64,000 bases of DNA, taken from Oscillospiraceae bacterium (GTDB lineage Bacteria > Bacillota > Clostridia > Oscillospirales > Oscillospiraceae). Shown here piece by piece: positions 36,565 to 45,007 of the stretch (positions are counted from its first letter, which is position 1; each line of letters begins with the position of its first letter). A program made the translations under genes and the position numbers. Location: positions 1 through 64,000 of the forward strand of contig JAEDIN010000001.1 in the NCBI GenBank assembly GCA_016292445.1. Reading direction: 5' to 3'. The notes below the pieces were generated by a model. That model saw only the letters and a program-made list of their open reading frames with translations, searched no databases and was not told the origin of the DNA.

Positions 36565-38010
36565 TTATAGGCGGCGAAGCAGTTCTATCAGGAACTCCCA
36601 TACGCGCTGCGTTGAGGCTATATCCAGCTTTTCACTCGTTGTATGTATATCAGGTATATTAGGTCCGAACGAAATGCAGTCAAGCTCATCAATTTTGTCG
36701 GCAAATAGGCCGCACTCAAGGCCTGCGTGTATAACGCAAAGCTCGGGCTTAGCTCCGTAAAGGCGCTCATAGACCATCACAGCTTTATCTCTCAGAGCCG
36801 AATTCTTCTTATACTCCCATGCCGGATATTCACCGTCAAAGCGGAGTTTTCCGTCACTCATCTTGACAATTTTCAGCAGTTTGTTGCGTATATTGAGCAT
36901 TTCTGCGGCCGCTGAGCTTCTGAGGCAAAAGCTTAGTGAAACGGTATTATTCCGAGTCTTTACTACTCCGAGATTGAGCGAAGATTCCACAAGCCCCTCG
37001 ATATCGCCGCTCATGGTCTGCACGCCGTTTGGAACAACGGATAATGCGGAAATGATTTTGTCGGTCATCTCTTCATCGGATGCAAAGACGCACCGATTTC
37101 CAAGCTCGTTCACTCTTATTGACAGCTCCGGATCAGTTGTCTTGTACTGCTCCAGTGAACGCTTAAAGAAGCCATCAACCACCGACAAAACAGTTTCAAA
37201 GTCAGACTCCGATATGGCAATTACGGCACGGGTACTATTTGCAATTGCATTGTCCTTCTCGCCGCCGTCTATCGATACCAGTCTAAACACTGCTGAACCG
37301 TTTATATCCGCAAGCAGCTTTAACATAAGGATATTGGAATTTGCCCTGTTTTTATGTATCTCGTTTCCTGAGTGACCTCCTGTAAGACCGCCTATTTGCA
37401 GCTCAACGCAGAAACGCTCGGTTTTCTGCGCGTCAAGAGTATATTCGGCAAGTGCGTGCATACCCCCTGCACATCCGCAGGTTATTACTCCTTCTGCTTC
37501 AGAGTCGATATTTAGCATCGTTTTGCCGTGAAGAAACGAAGCGTCAAGGAATTGTGCTCCGTCCATGCCGGTCTCCTCGTTTATTGTGAAAACAACTTCA
37601 ACAGGAGGATGCTCTATGCTGTCGGAATCAAGAACCGCCATCGCCATCGCAACAGCTATGCCATCATCGGCACCTAGACTCGTTCCCTCTGCCCATATGT
37701 ATTTGCCGTCTGTTTTAAGCTTCAGTCCCTCATTTTCAAGGTCAATTCCACAGTCCGGTGTTTTGACCGCAACCATATCCATATGCCCCTGAATTATTAC
37801 CGTATCATGCGCTTCATAGCCACATGAGGCTTCTTTGTATATAATAACATTGCCGAGCTCATCACAGTAGTGCTTAAGACCTCTCTGCTTTGCAAACTTG
37901 CAGCATAGATTACTTATCTGCGTAGTATTATTCGATCCGTGAGGAACGGAAGATATCATTTCAAAATATTCAAAAACCTTTTTCGGTTCTAAACCATTAA
38001 GTGCTGACAT
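36565..38010 (-). CDS. pepD: Aminoacyl-histidine dipeptidase (PepD, M20 family)
   Basis: A 481-residue cytosolic metallodipeptidase of the M20C/PepD type. Metal-site and catalytic blocks are VIIQGHMDMVAVK (His, Asp), SLGADDGIAVAMAMAVL (Asp bridging), FTINEETGMDGAQFLD (Glu-Glu), NIDSEAEG (Asp), and the C-terminal VIHAGLECGLFADK. Such enzymes hydrolyse Xaa-His and other dipeptides. It is the last gene of a tight rnj-dipeptidase-arsC-pepD unit, starting 3 bp after the arsC-like stop. Confidence 0.95.
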   Translation of the reverse strand: MSALNGLEPKKVFEYFEMISSVPHGSNNTTQISNLCCKFAKQRGLKHYCDELGNVIIYKEASCGYEAHDTVIIQGHMDMVAVKTPDCGIDLENEGLKLKTDGKYIWAEGTSLGADDGIAVAMAMAVLDSDSIEHPPVEVVFTINEETGMDGAQFLDASFLHGKTMLNIDSEAEGVITCGCAGGMHALAEYTLDAQKTERFCVELQIGGLTGGHSGNEIHKNRANSNILMLKLLADINGSAVFRLVSIDGGEKDNAIANSTRAVIAISESDFETVLSVVDGFFKRSLEQYKTTDPELSIRVNELGNRCVFASDEEMTDKIISALSVVPNGVQTMSGDIEGLVESSLNLGVVKTRNNTVSLSFCLRSSAAAEMLNIRNKLLKIVKMSDGKLRFDGEYPAWEYKKNSALRDKAVMVYERLYGAKPELCVIHAGLECGLFADKIDELDCISFGPNIPDIHTTSEKLDIASTQRVWEFLIELLRRL

Positions 38011-38013
38011 TGC

Positions 38014-38346
38014 TCACTCCCACTTAGACCATACATCGGGCATATAACCCACAGTAGCCTGTTTTCCGTTTCTGACAATTGGCGTTTTGATAAGCCACGG
38101 ACACTCAAAAAGCTTATCAAGCTTTGCCTCACAAGAAGCAAGATACTGTATCATGGGGTAATCGACATCCGATGTGTTTATCATTGCTTCAAGCCCTACG
38201 GCGTTTTTAACGGAGTTTAGCTCCCCTCTGCTCATGCCGTATCTATTAATATCAACAAACTGGTACTTAATGCGTCTTTCTTTAAAATAGCGTTCGGCTT
38301 TCCTGGTGTCAAAGCACTTGCTTTTACCAAAAATTTGTATATTCAC
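38014..38346 (-). CDS. ArsC/Spx-like thioredoxin-fold protein
   Basis: A 110-residue ArsC-family protein. The N-terminus NIQIFGKSKCFDTRKAERYF has the single redox Cys of ArsC-like proteins but, unlike Spx (CxxC), no second Cys. FVDINRYGMSRGEL and the C-terminal LIKTPIVRNGKQATVGY are family features. Whether it reduces arsenate or is a regulator or glutaredoxin-like enzyme is open. The frame starts at 38382, but GTG 38346 overlaps the dipeptidase stop (GTGA) and has GGGGAG 6 nt upstream, so I use it. Confidence 0.85.
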   Translation of the reverse strand: MNIQIFGKSKCFDTRKAERYFKERRIKYQFVDINRYGMSRGELNSVKNAVGLEAMINTSDVDYPMIQYLASCEAKLDKLFECPWLIKTPIVRNGKQATVGYMPDVWSKWE

Positions 38347-39251
38347 AGCATTCTCCCCATTATCTCGTAAAGATTGTTCCAAAAAATGTCCTTGACGAGT
38401 TCTTCCGAAAAATTAAGCCTTAAAAGCTCGTTATAAAGCTTTTCGAGATCCTGCACTCCGTCGATTCCGTTTGGGGTGCAGTCAATACCATCGAGGTCAC
38501 AGCCAAGGAAAAGGGATCTTTCTCCGCCTAAGGACATAAAATGCTCGATATGCGACACAACTGCGGCAATATCCTTGCCTAAGCCCAAAAATTCAGGATA
38601 TAGGTTTATTCCGACACCGCCGCCGATCTTAATAAGCTCCCTAAACTGCTCATCGCTTAAGTTTCTCGGGACATCGCAAACTGTTTTGGCGTTGGAATGA
38701 CCGGCAATAACAGGCTTTGTGATAATCTCGAGTGTGTCCCAAAAGCCGCTCACTGATATATGCGACATATCCAGGGCAAAACCCATTTTTTGAGCCTTTT
38801 TTACAAATGCCCTACCCTTTTCACTTAAGCCCCTGCCGCTTCCCATAGCCGAACCGCATAGCTCATTATCAAAATTCCATGTTGGATGAAGTATTCTTAC
38901 GCCATTCCGATGCGCTTCTTCAAGCGAAGCTATCTGCTCACAGCCCTCAACCGATATAAATGCAGCAATTCTACCGGATTTGACAGTATCCTCTAAGTCA
39001 TGAAAATTCAGACATAGCTTAACTATGTCTGAATTTTTCTCTATTTCGCGATTGAGCTTTTCAAGCATCGCTTTTGATTTTTCTTTAGGCTGCGCAAGTG
39101 TTTCAGAGCAGACCGCAAAAATCTGAGCTGACGGAGAAAACTTACCTAATCTGTTAAGGTCAAGGTGAAAGCTGTTGCTGCGCAAGCTTTCGCAATCTGT
39201 CGCGATCCTTGAAATCGTATCACAATGACAGTCAAAAAGCGGTATTCTCAT
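38343..39251 (-). CDS. Membrane dipeptidase (M19, renal dipeptidase family)
   Basis: A 302-residue amidohydrolase-fold dipeptidase. Zinc ligands are in FDCHCDTISRI (His-x-Asp), in FISVEGCEQI (bridging Glu), in LDMSHIS (His), and in VIAGHSNAKTVC (His). There is no signal peptide, so it is probably cytoplasmic in spite of the family name. The ATG overlaps the rnj stop (ATGA). With pepD two genes away, it puts two dipeptidases in one operon. Confidence 0.93.
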   Translation of the reverse strand: MRIPLFDCHCDTISRIATDCESLRSNSFHLDLNRLGKFSPSAQIFAVCSETLAQPKEKSKAMLEKLNREIEKNSDIVKLCLNFHDLEDTVKSGRIAAFISVEGCEQIASLEEAHRNGVRILHPTWNFDNELCGSAMGSGRGLSEKGRAFVKKAQKMGFALDMSHISVSGFWDTLEIITKPVIAGHSNAKTVCDVPRNLSDEQFRELIKIGGGVGINLYPEFLGLGKDIAAVVSHIEHFMSLGGERSLFLGCDLDGIDCTPNGIDGVQDLEKLYNELLRLNFSEELVKDIFWNNLYEIMGRML

Positions 39252-40906
39252 ACTTCGGATATCAGCGGCAGAATCATCGGACTGCGCTTAGTCACCTTGT
39301 ACAGATAGCTTGAAACATTGCTCTTGATGCGGCTTTTTATTGACGCCCAATCCTTAACACCGCTCTCCTCGCAGGTCATTACTGTCTCGCGTGTGACTCT
39401 CTTAAGCTCTTCGATCATTGATTCTGCTTCCTTTACATAGACAAAGCCTCTTGTGAGTATCTCGGGCTCTGCGAGCATGGCGTTGTCCCAAGAGGACAGG
39501 GTAACAACTATTACCACCATACCGTCCTCGGCAAGTCTGTGCCTGTCACGCATTACAACGCTGCCGACATCGCCCACGCCCATACCGTCAACCATTACTG
39601 CGCCGGACTGCACCGCACCGTTGAGCTTAACGCTCTTCTTTGACAGTTCAATCACTTTGCCGTTTTCACCTATGACAATATTTTTAGGCGCAATGCCCAT
39701 CAGTTTACCGAGCTCGGCGTGCTTGACGAGCATACGGTACTCGCCGTGAACGGGAATAAAATACTTGGGCTTTACCAGCGCAAGCATCATCTTCTGTTCT
39801 TCTTGCGAAGCATGACCGGATACATGAAGTTCAGTATGACGGTCATAGATGACCTCTGCTCCCTTGTGGAACAGCTCGTCGATTACTTTGCTTATCATGT
39901 TCTCGTTTCCCGGGATTGCAGATGCGGATATAATGACGCGGTCACCGGCTTCAATATTTATCTGACGGTGTTCTGAAAAAGCCATGCGGTACAGCGCAGA
40001 CATAGTCTCGCCCTGACTTCCTGTGGAGATAATTACCACCTTATTCTTGGGAAGCTTGTTGATTTGATTTATATCAACCATTGTATCTTCCGGTATATTC
40101 AGATAGCCCAGCACACTTGCAACACGCAGAATATTCTCCATGCTGCGGCCGGTTATGCCGACCTTGCGCTTATATTTTGCGGCCACATCGATGATTTGCT
40201 GAAGCCTGTGAACATTTGAAGCAAAGGTAGTGATAATGATACGCTGGTCACAGTTTTTGAACAACATATCAAATGTTTCGCCGACCTTGCGTTCAGAGGC
40301 TGAGTGGCCGGGCTTTTCTACATTAGTCGAGTCGCTCAGAAGTGCAAGCACGCCCTCGTTTCCAAGCTGACCGAGACGAGGCAGGTCGATCATATTACCC
40401 TGTACAGGTGTAACATCGATCTTGAAGTCGCCGGTATGAATTATCGTGCCAAGCGGCGTTTTGATTGCAAGGGCAACCGCATCAGCAATACTGTGATTAA
40501 CATTGATAAATTCAATACTAAAGCATCCGAGTCTGAACACATCTCCTGCCCTCTTGGTAAAAATCTGTGTATTATAAAGCAGATCGTGTTCCTCAAGCTT
40601 TAGTTCAACAAGCGCTGCGGTGAGCGGCGTTGCGTAAATTGGTACATCAAGCTCACTCATCACATACGGAATTGCGCCGATATGGTCCTCGTGGCCGTGA
40701 GTAAGGATAATACCTTTTATCCTATCGGCATTGGCTTTAAGATAAGATATATCCGGAATAACAATATCAATTCCGTACATCTGCTCGTCGGGAAAACCAA
40801 GACCGCAGTCAACAACAATAATATCGGTACCGCATTCAAAGGCGGTCATATTTTTTCCTATTTCACCGAGACCACCGAGCGGGATTATTTTTATTTTAGG
40901 TGTCAT
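39248..40906 (-). CDS. rnj: Ribonuclease J
   Basis: A 552-residue metallo-beta-lactamase/beta-CASP nuclease for mRNA decay and rRNA processing. The zinc site is LTHGHEDHIGAIPY (about residues 74-87). IIHTGDFKID and LLSDSTNVEKPG follow. beta-CASP blocks are TFASNVHRLQQI, ISTGSQGE and LHVSGHASQEE, with a final VHGEYRML. The C-terminal domain has the RNase J-type VKDWASIKSRIKSNVSSYL. ATG 40918 contains the SD itself; ATG 40906 with GGAGG 5 nt upstream is chosen. A 180-bp leader with several small hairpins precedes it. Confidence 0.95.
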   Translation of the reverse strand: MTPKIKIIPLGGLGEIGKNMTAFECGTDIIVVDCGLGFPDEQMYGIDIVIPDISYLKANADRIKGIILTHGHEDHIGAIPYVMSELDVPIYATPLTAALVELKLEEHDLLYNTQIFTKRAGDVFRLGCFSIEFINVNHSIADAVALAIKTPLGTIIHTGDFKIDVTPVQGNMIDLPRLGQLGNEGVLALLSDSTNVEKPGHSASERKVGETFDMLFKNCDQRIIITTFASNVHRLQQIIDVAAKYKRKVGITGRSMENILRVASVLGYLNIPEDTMVDINQINKLPKNKVVIISTGSQGETMSALYRMAFSEHRQINIEAGDRVIISASAIPGNENMISKVIDELFHKGAEVIYDRHTELHVSGHASQEEQKMMLALVKPKYFIPVHGEYRMLVKHAELGKLMGIAPKNIVIGENGKVIELSKKSVKLNGAVQSGAVMVDGMGVGDVGSVVMRDRHRLAEDGMVVIVVTLSSWDNAMLAEPEILTRGFVYVKEAESMIEELKRVTRETVMTCEESGVKDWASIKSRIKSNVSSYLYKVTKRSPMILPLISEV

Positions 40907-40918
40907 AAATGCCTCCAT

Positions 40919-41086
40919 TCATAATTTTTGAGATTCCGAAAACGAAAAACAAAGAGGACCTCGCTCAAAACTGCCCTGTTTCGCAGTATTAAGCGTGGCA
41001 ATCCCCCCACACATATTCGGTATGTAAAAAAAGTTTACGCGCTCATGCCGCGGACATTTGCCCACGGTTTAATTATAGCCTTAAAA
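40919..41086 (-). other. Leader region of rnj with several small inverted repeats
   Basis: Read on the minus strand, this 168-bp stretch holds CCGTGG/CCGCGG, ACATA/TATGT and ACTGC/GCAGT hairpins. A TATAAT lies near its upstream end, without a good -35. There is no credible ORF. It may be a structured 5' UTR of rnj or the tail of the recR transcript; I cannot decide. Confidence 0.4.
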
Positions 41087-41692
41087 TTACAATTCAATTC
41101 TGCCTTCTATTGCCCTAAGCAGAGTAGCTTCATCGGCAAATTCGAGATTTGAGCCTACGGGAATACCGTAAGCAAGTCGGGTCACCTTAACATCAAAGGG
41201 CTTTAACAATCTGGATATGTACATTGCGGTTGCATCACCCTCGGTATCCGGGTTTGTTGCCATAATGATTTCTTTGATTTCGCTGTCATCGGTCGAAACG
41301 CGCTTTACAAGCTCACTTATCCTTATGTCATCGGGGCCGACATGGCTTATTGGCGACAAAACACCATGAAGGACATGATATACGCCGTTATATTCGTGGC
41401 TGCGTTCAATCGAAAGCACATCACGAGGCTCGGATACGACGCATACGGTGCTTTTATCCCTTCTGTTGCTCTGACATACAGGACACACATCACCCTCGGT
41501 AAGGTTCTGGCAGATCTTGCAGCAGCTAACATGAGATTTAGCCTCCATAATTGCTGAAGCAAAGCTTTCCGCCTCGCCTTCGGGCAAGGAAAGGACATGA
41601 AATGCCAGACGCTGCGCGCTTTTTCTGCCTATGCCGGGCAAAGAAGCAAATTTATCTATAAGGTTTTCGAGTGATGCAGGGAAAAATGCCAT
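41087..41692 (-). CDS. recR: Recombination protein RecR
   Basis: A 201-residue RecR of the RecFOR pathway. Helix-hairpin-helix is FASLPGIGRKSAQRLAFHVL (about residues 14-33), the zinc finger is CCKICQNLTEGDVCPVC (about 57-73), and the Toprim domain has VCVVSEPRDVLSIE and EIIMATNPDTEGDATAMYI. The C-terminus ends RLAYGIPVGSNLEFADE...LLRAIEGR. Length is normal. rpe lies 14 bp upstream. The dnaX-ybaB-recR neighbourhood common elsewhere is absent here. Confidence 0.97.
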   Translation of the reverse strand: MAFFPASLENLIDKFASLPGIGRKSAQRLAFHVLSLPEGEAESFASAIMEAKSHVSCCKICQNLTEGDVCPVCQSNRRDKSTVCVVSEPRDVLSIERSHEYNGVYHVLHGVLSPISHVGPDDIRISELVKRVSTDDSEIKEIIMATNPDTEGDATAMYISRLLKPFDVKVTRLAYGIPVGSNLEFADEATLLRAIEGRIEL

Positions 41693-41706
41693 AGAAATAT
41701 CTCCAA

Positions 41707-42360
41707 TTACGCGTTTCTTATCGCTTCAATCTGTGCAGCGCGATCAGCCTTGCCGAAAACGGCACTACCGGCAACAAGTACATTTGCTCCGGCTTCTTTT
41801 ACAAGCTTTGAAGTCACGGGGTCAATACCGCCATCAACCTCAAGCTCACAGTCAAGACTTCTGCGGTCAATTTCCTCACGGAATTGCTTTATCTTCGGAA
41901 GCTGGTCGTGCATAAAGCTCTGCCCCCCGAAACCGGGTTCAACCGTCATAACAAGGACCATATCAAGTCTGTCAATAAAAGGGAAAATAGCTTCTGCCGG
42001 AGTTTTCGGTTTAACAGACAAACCTACCTTCTTTCCACAGCCCTTGACAATATCAATTGCCTCGTTAATTTTCTCGGCTGTATCGGCTTCCACATGGAAC
42101 ATGACAAGATCGGCACCTGTCCTGCAGAAAACCTCGGCATATCTGACGGGACGGTCGATCATAAGATGCACATCGAGAAACATATCCGTTGTCTTACGAA
42201 CTGATTTCAAGACGGGAATGCCTATCGATATATTTGGAACAAATTCGCCGTCCATAACATCAAAATGCACATAATCGGCCCCGCCGCACTTTATATCTTC
42301 AATTTCGGCTCCGAGCTTGGAAAAATCCGCAGAGAGAATTGAAGGAGCTATCTTTATCAT
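41707..42360 (-). CDS. rpe: Ribulose-phosphate 3-epimerase
   Basis: A 217-residue TIM-barrel epimerase of the pentose phosphate pathway. Motifs are IAPSILSADFSKLG, YVHFDVMDGEFVPN with the metal-site His and catalytic Asp, FLDVHLMIDRP, MTVEPGFGGQSF, LEVDGGIDP with the second catalytic Asp, and VAGSAVFG. In Bacillus rpe follows rsgA; here it has moved next to recR. It has its own promoter and a roughly 120-nt leader with a strong hairpin. Confidence 0.97.
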   Translation of the reverse strand: MIKIAPSILSADFSKLGAEIEDIKCGGADYVHFDVMDGEFVPNISIGIPVLKSVRKTTDMFLDVHLMIDRPVRYAEVFCRTGADLVMFHVEADTAEKINEAIDIVKGCGKKVGLSVKPKTPAEAIFPFIDRLDMVLVMTVEPGFGGQSFMHDQLPKIKQFREEIDRRSLDCELEVDGGIDPVTSKLVKEAGANVLVAGSAVFGKADRAAQIEAIRNA

Positions 42361-42432
42361 GTCATTAACCTCAATTTAAGCTACAGCATAAAATGATTCA
42401 GCGGTCAGGTGCGCGCCGCCTCTTTCATATAT

Positions 42433-42465
42433 CCGGAGGATGCTCTTATTTGGAGTATCCTCCGG
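42433..42465 (-). promoter_or_regulatory. Strong hairpin in the rpe leader
   Basis: Read on the minus strand: CCGGAGGATACTC, loop of 7, GAGCATCCTCCGG, with one mismatch in 13. Flanking GTGCAGCC and GGCGCGCAC can extend it. No T-run follows on either strand, so it is not a simple terminator. It lies about 70 nt before the rpe ATG and downstream of the promoter at 42489-42517. Confidence 0.55.
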
Positions 42466-42488
42466 GCTGCACAGACTTTTACTTCATA

Positions 42489-42517
42489 ATTATACTACAC
42501 AAGATATTGATTAGCAA
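42489..42517 (-). promoter_or_regulatory. Sigma-A promoter of rpe-recR
   Basis: On the minus strand, TTGCTA (42517-42512), 17 bp, TATAAT (42494-42489). Confidence 0.65.
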
Positions 42518-42543
42518 GCACCAATGACCATAAATATATTGTG

Positions 42544-42576
42544 AAAAAAGCAGAAAAGCAAACGCTTCTCTGCTTT
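42544..42576 (-). terminator. Terminator of the T-box / tyrS / ybaK operon
   Basis: On the minus strand: AAAGCAGAGAAGC, loop GTTT, GCTTTTCTGCTTT and more Ts, directly after ybaK. Confidence 0.82.
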
Positions 42577-42586
42577 CATTTTATAC

Positions 42587-43060
42587 TTATGCCTCGGGCA
42601 GCTTACATACATCTATCCATTCAATGGCGTTAGAATACTTAAAAAGCTCATCCAGGTTCAGTTCAATTGCGCTGTTTCCGCTGCCTACAGCCGGAAATAC
42701 AGTTGTAAATCGCTTCAGACTCTCATCAAGGTAGACTTCAATGCCTTCGTTGATGCCGAACGGGCAAACCCCGCCGACCGGGTGGCCGACAAGCTCAAGG
42801 ACCTCATCCGGTGAGGGCATTTTGGCTTTCATATGGAATTTGTCCTTAAATTTTCTGTTATCAATGCGCGCATCACCTGCCGCAAGTATAAGAATACAGC
42901 TATCGTCCTTTTTAAACGATAGAGTCTTGGCTATTCTTGCGCCCTCAACGCCGAGGGCTAAAGCCGCGAGCTCAACTGTAGCGCTCGAGACAGGAAACTC
43001 AAGTACCCTTTCCTCCATGCCAAACTGTCTGAAATATGCTCTTCCCTTTTCAATAGACAT
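42587..43060 (-). CDS. ybaK: YbaK/EbsC family aminoacyl-tRNA deacylase
   Basis: A 157-residue member of the YbaK/ProX family, which hydrolyses mischarged tRNAs (Cys- or Ala-tRNA-Pro in characterised members). Typical segments are GVEGARIAKTLSFK with the conserved Lys, AAGDARIDNRKFK, GHPVGGVCPFGI, and VGSGNSAIELNLDEL. Third gene of the tyrosine T-box operon, 11 bp after tyrS. Its presence there would link an editing-type enzyme to tyrosine supply; the actual tRNA substrate is unknown. Confidence 0.9.
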   Translation of the reverse strand: MSIEKGRAYFRQFGMEERVLEFPVSSATVELAALALGVEGARIAKTLSFKKDDSCILILAAGDARIDNRKFKDKFHMKAKMPSPDEVLELVGHPVGGVCPFGINEGIEVYLDESLKRFTTVFPAVGSGNSAIELNLDELFKYSNAIEWIDVCKLPEA

Positions 43061-43071
43061 TTACATCACCG

Positions 43072-44295
43072 TTATTTCAGAATTATTTTATTAAAACTTT
43101 TCTTACCCCGCTTGATTATTATACCTTCCTTGAGGGCATCTGCACTAAATGCAGCGGAAATATCCGAAATCTTAGTATCGTTTACGGAAACACCGCCCTG
43201 TTGAATATTGCGCCTCGCCTCGGACTTTGATGCGCAAAGACCGGTTTTTACAAGCGCAGTCATAATATCGATCACACCGTCTGTCAGATCGTCGGAAGTA
43301 ATCTCGGTCGTGGGCATACTTTCATTATTTCCGTTGCCGCCGAAAAGCGCCTTTGAGGACGCTTCGGCTGCCTTTGCCTCCTCCTCGCCGTGGACAAGTG
43401 CGGTAAGCTCATATGCAAGGATCTCTTTTGCACGGTTGAGCTGTGAGCCCTCCCACTTATCCATTTCCTCTATCTGCTCAAGGGGCAGGAAGGTCAGCAT
43501 ACGAATACATTTGAGCACATCGGCATCACCGACATTACGCCAATACTGATAGAATTCAAACGGAGAGGTCTTATTCGGGTCAAGCCAAACTGCGCCGGAT
43601 GCAGTCTTGCCCATCTTCTTGCCTTCCGAGTTGAGCAGGAGTGTGATGGTCATGGCGTGGGCGTCCTTGCCGAGCTTGCGGCGAATAAGCTCTGTGCCGC
43701 CGAGCATATTGCTCCACTGATCGTTGCCGCCGAACTGCATATTGCAGCCGTAGTGCTGGAACATATAGTAGAAGTCGTAGCTCTGCATTATCATGTAGTT
43801 AAACTCAAGGAAGCTCAAACCCTTTTCCATGCGCTGCTTGTAGCATTCGGCTCTGAGCATGTTGTTGACGGAGAAGCATGCGCCGACTTCGCGCAGAACT
43901 TCAATATAGTTAAGCGGCTTGAGCCATGCGGAATTGCGTAGCATAAGTGCCTTACCGTCGGAAAAGTCGATAAACTTCTCCATCTGCCTTTTAAAGCACT
44001 CTGCATTGTGCGCGATGGTCTCCTCGGTCAGCATCTGGCGCATATCGGAGCGGCCTGAGGGGTCACCAATGAGAGTTGTACCGTCTCCGATAAGGGCAAT
44101 GGGCTTGTTTCCCGCCATCTGAAGACGCTTCATAAGGCACAGTGCCATGAAGTGACCTACATGGAGGGAATCTGCCGTGCAGTCAAAGCCGATGTAAAAT
44201 GTGGCCTTGCCGTTGTTTACCATTTCTCTTATCTCATCTTCATTTGTTACCTGAGCTATAAGTCCTCTGGCAACGAGTTCGTCGTAAATGTTCAC
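43072..44295 (-). CDS. tyrS: Tyrosyl-tRNA synthetase
   Basis: A 407-residue class Ic synthetase. The HIGH motif is HVGH in DCTADSLHVGHFMAL (about residues 39-53). GDPSGRS, the tyrosine-binding MQSYDFYYM and FGGNDQWSN, and the KMSKS motif as KMGKT are visible. A C-terminal S4 RNA-binding domain follows (LCASKSEARRNIQQGGVSVN). Its expression should be set by the T-box at 44722-44973, whose specifier codon is UAC. The gene begins 11 bp after the C_GCAxxG_C_C gene. Confidence 0.97.
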   Translation of the reverse strand: MNIYDELVARGLIAQVTNEDEIREMVNNGKATFYIGFDCTADSLHVGHFMALCLMKRLQMAGNKPIALIGDGTTLIGDPSGRSDMRQMLTEETIAHNAECFKRQMEKFIDFSDGKALMLRNSAWLKPLNYIEVLREVGACFSVNNMLRAECYKQRMEKGLSFLEFNYMIMQSYDFYYMFQHYGCNMQFGGNDQWSNMLGGTELIRRKLGKDAHAMTITLLLNSEGKKMGKTASGAVWLDPNKTSPFEFYQYWRNVGDADVLKCIRMLTFLPLEQIEEMDKWEGSQLNRAKEILAYELTALVHGEEEAKAAEASSKALFGGNGNNESMPTTEITSDDLTDGVIDIMTALVKTGLCASKSEARRNIQQGGVSVNDTKISDISAAFSADALKEGIIIKRGKKSFNKIILK

Positions 44296-44306
44296 TTATT
44301 TTCTCC

Positions 44307-44702
44307 TTATTCTCTGTTTTCCTTTATAATTCTTTCCGCAGTCTCAGCCATGAAGCCTATTATTTCAGGGCAGCTGACGCCGTTTTTCTTAAGCTCAACA
44401 CAGCGCACATAACCGTACTTATCACGGGCTGTGTCCACGCATTCAGTTGCAATTAAGGCAATTTTATTCTTACCCTCAAAATCTGTCGGTCCCTTTGCAG
44501 GGCAGGCAAGTCCAGCCGCCATGACGGAACCGGAAATTGCCCCGCAAATCTCGCCGCTGCGCACTCCGCCGCCGAAGCCTGCGGATATTGCAAAAGCCGT
44601 CTGTTCGTCAATATCATAATAATCGCGGCAGGCGGCAAGCACGGACTGTGCGCAATTATAGCGGTTTTTGTGGTATTCCAAGGCTCTTTCTTTTATACCC
44701 AT
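44307..44702 (-). CDS. C_GCAxxG_C_C family (redox-active Cys) protein
   Basis: A 131-residue protein of the C_GCAxxG_C_C family. The conserved Cys are in YNCAQSVLAACRDYY, in GEICGAISGSVMAAGLA (the GCAxxG motif, here CGAISG) and in KKNGVSCPEIIGF near the end. Such proteins are often annotated as redox or electron-transfer associated; no function is proven. The frame opens at 44738 in the T-box terminator, but ATG 44702 with GGAGG 8 nt upstream is the start. It is the first gene under a tyrosine T-box, directly ahead of tyrS. Confidence 0.88.
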   Translation of the reverse strand: MGIKERALEYHKNRYNCAQSVLAACRDYYDIDEQTAFAISAGFGGGVRSGEICGAISGSVMAAGLACPAKGPTDFEGKNKIALIATECVDTARDKYGYVRCVELKKNGVSCPEIIGFMAETAERIIKENRE

Positions 44703-44721
44703 ATTTCTATCCTCCAAAAGA

Positions 44722-44973
44722 ATAAAGCCCTCTGCCAATTTTGACAGAGGGCGAATTAACGCGGTACCACCTCTATGCTCCGTATCCTCACGGATCCGGC
44801 CTCGGTGAGTTAATAACTCAAGCGCAATATCGGGCGCAACCCGTCACAGCCTACTTGATTTCGGTGTGCCGCTCCAAGCCGTATTCAACCGGAAAAGCTC
44901 TCCCCTTTTCAGCCAACAGGGTCTCTCTGTGCAGCTTATTCCGGTCTACTATTGCTCTTCTATGCGTTTACCT
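44722..44973 (-). promoter_or_regulatory. T-box riboswitch, tyrosine specific
   Basis: Read on the minus strand. Stem I has ACCGGAA/TTCCGGT and the specifier loop pattern AGTAGA opposite GAATAC, with specifier TAC (Tyr) at 44883-44881. The T-box sequence AGAGGTGGTACCGCG is at 44774-44760; its TGGT pairs with an A73-CCA end, as in tRNA-Tyr. The terminator GCCCTCTGTCAA/TTGGCAGAGGGC with a T-rich tail is at 44752-44722. Uncharged tRNA-Tyr should favour antitermination into the C_GCAxxG_C_C gene, tyrS and ybaK. Confidence 0.95.
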
Positions 44974-44978
44974 GCATG

Positions 44979-45007
44979 ATTATACATAATTAATTTTTGC
45001 TTGTCAA
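44979..45007 (-). promoter_or_regulatory. Sigma-A promoter of the tyrosine T-box operon
   Basis: Perfect consensus on the minus strand: TTGACA (45007-45002), 17 bp, TATAAT (44984-44979). The -35 lies inside the last codons of recN. Confidence 0.88.

Noticed and set aside
36177..36601. Several ORFs of 60-130 codons
   Set aside because: They overlap the RNase P RNA, whose conserved blocks, P1 helix, promoter and terminator explain the sequence fully.
44741..44989. An 82-codon plus-strand ORF
   Set aside because: It lies over the tyrosine T-box on the other strand and has no ribosome site.
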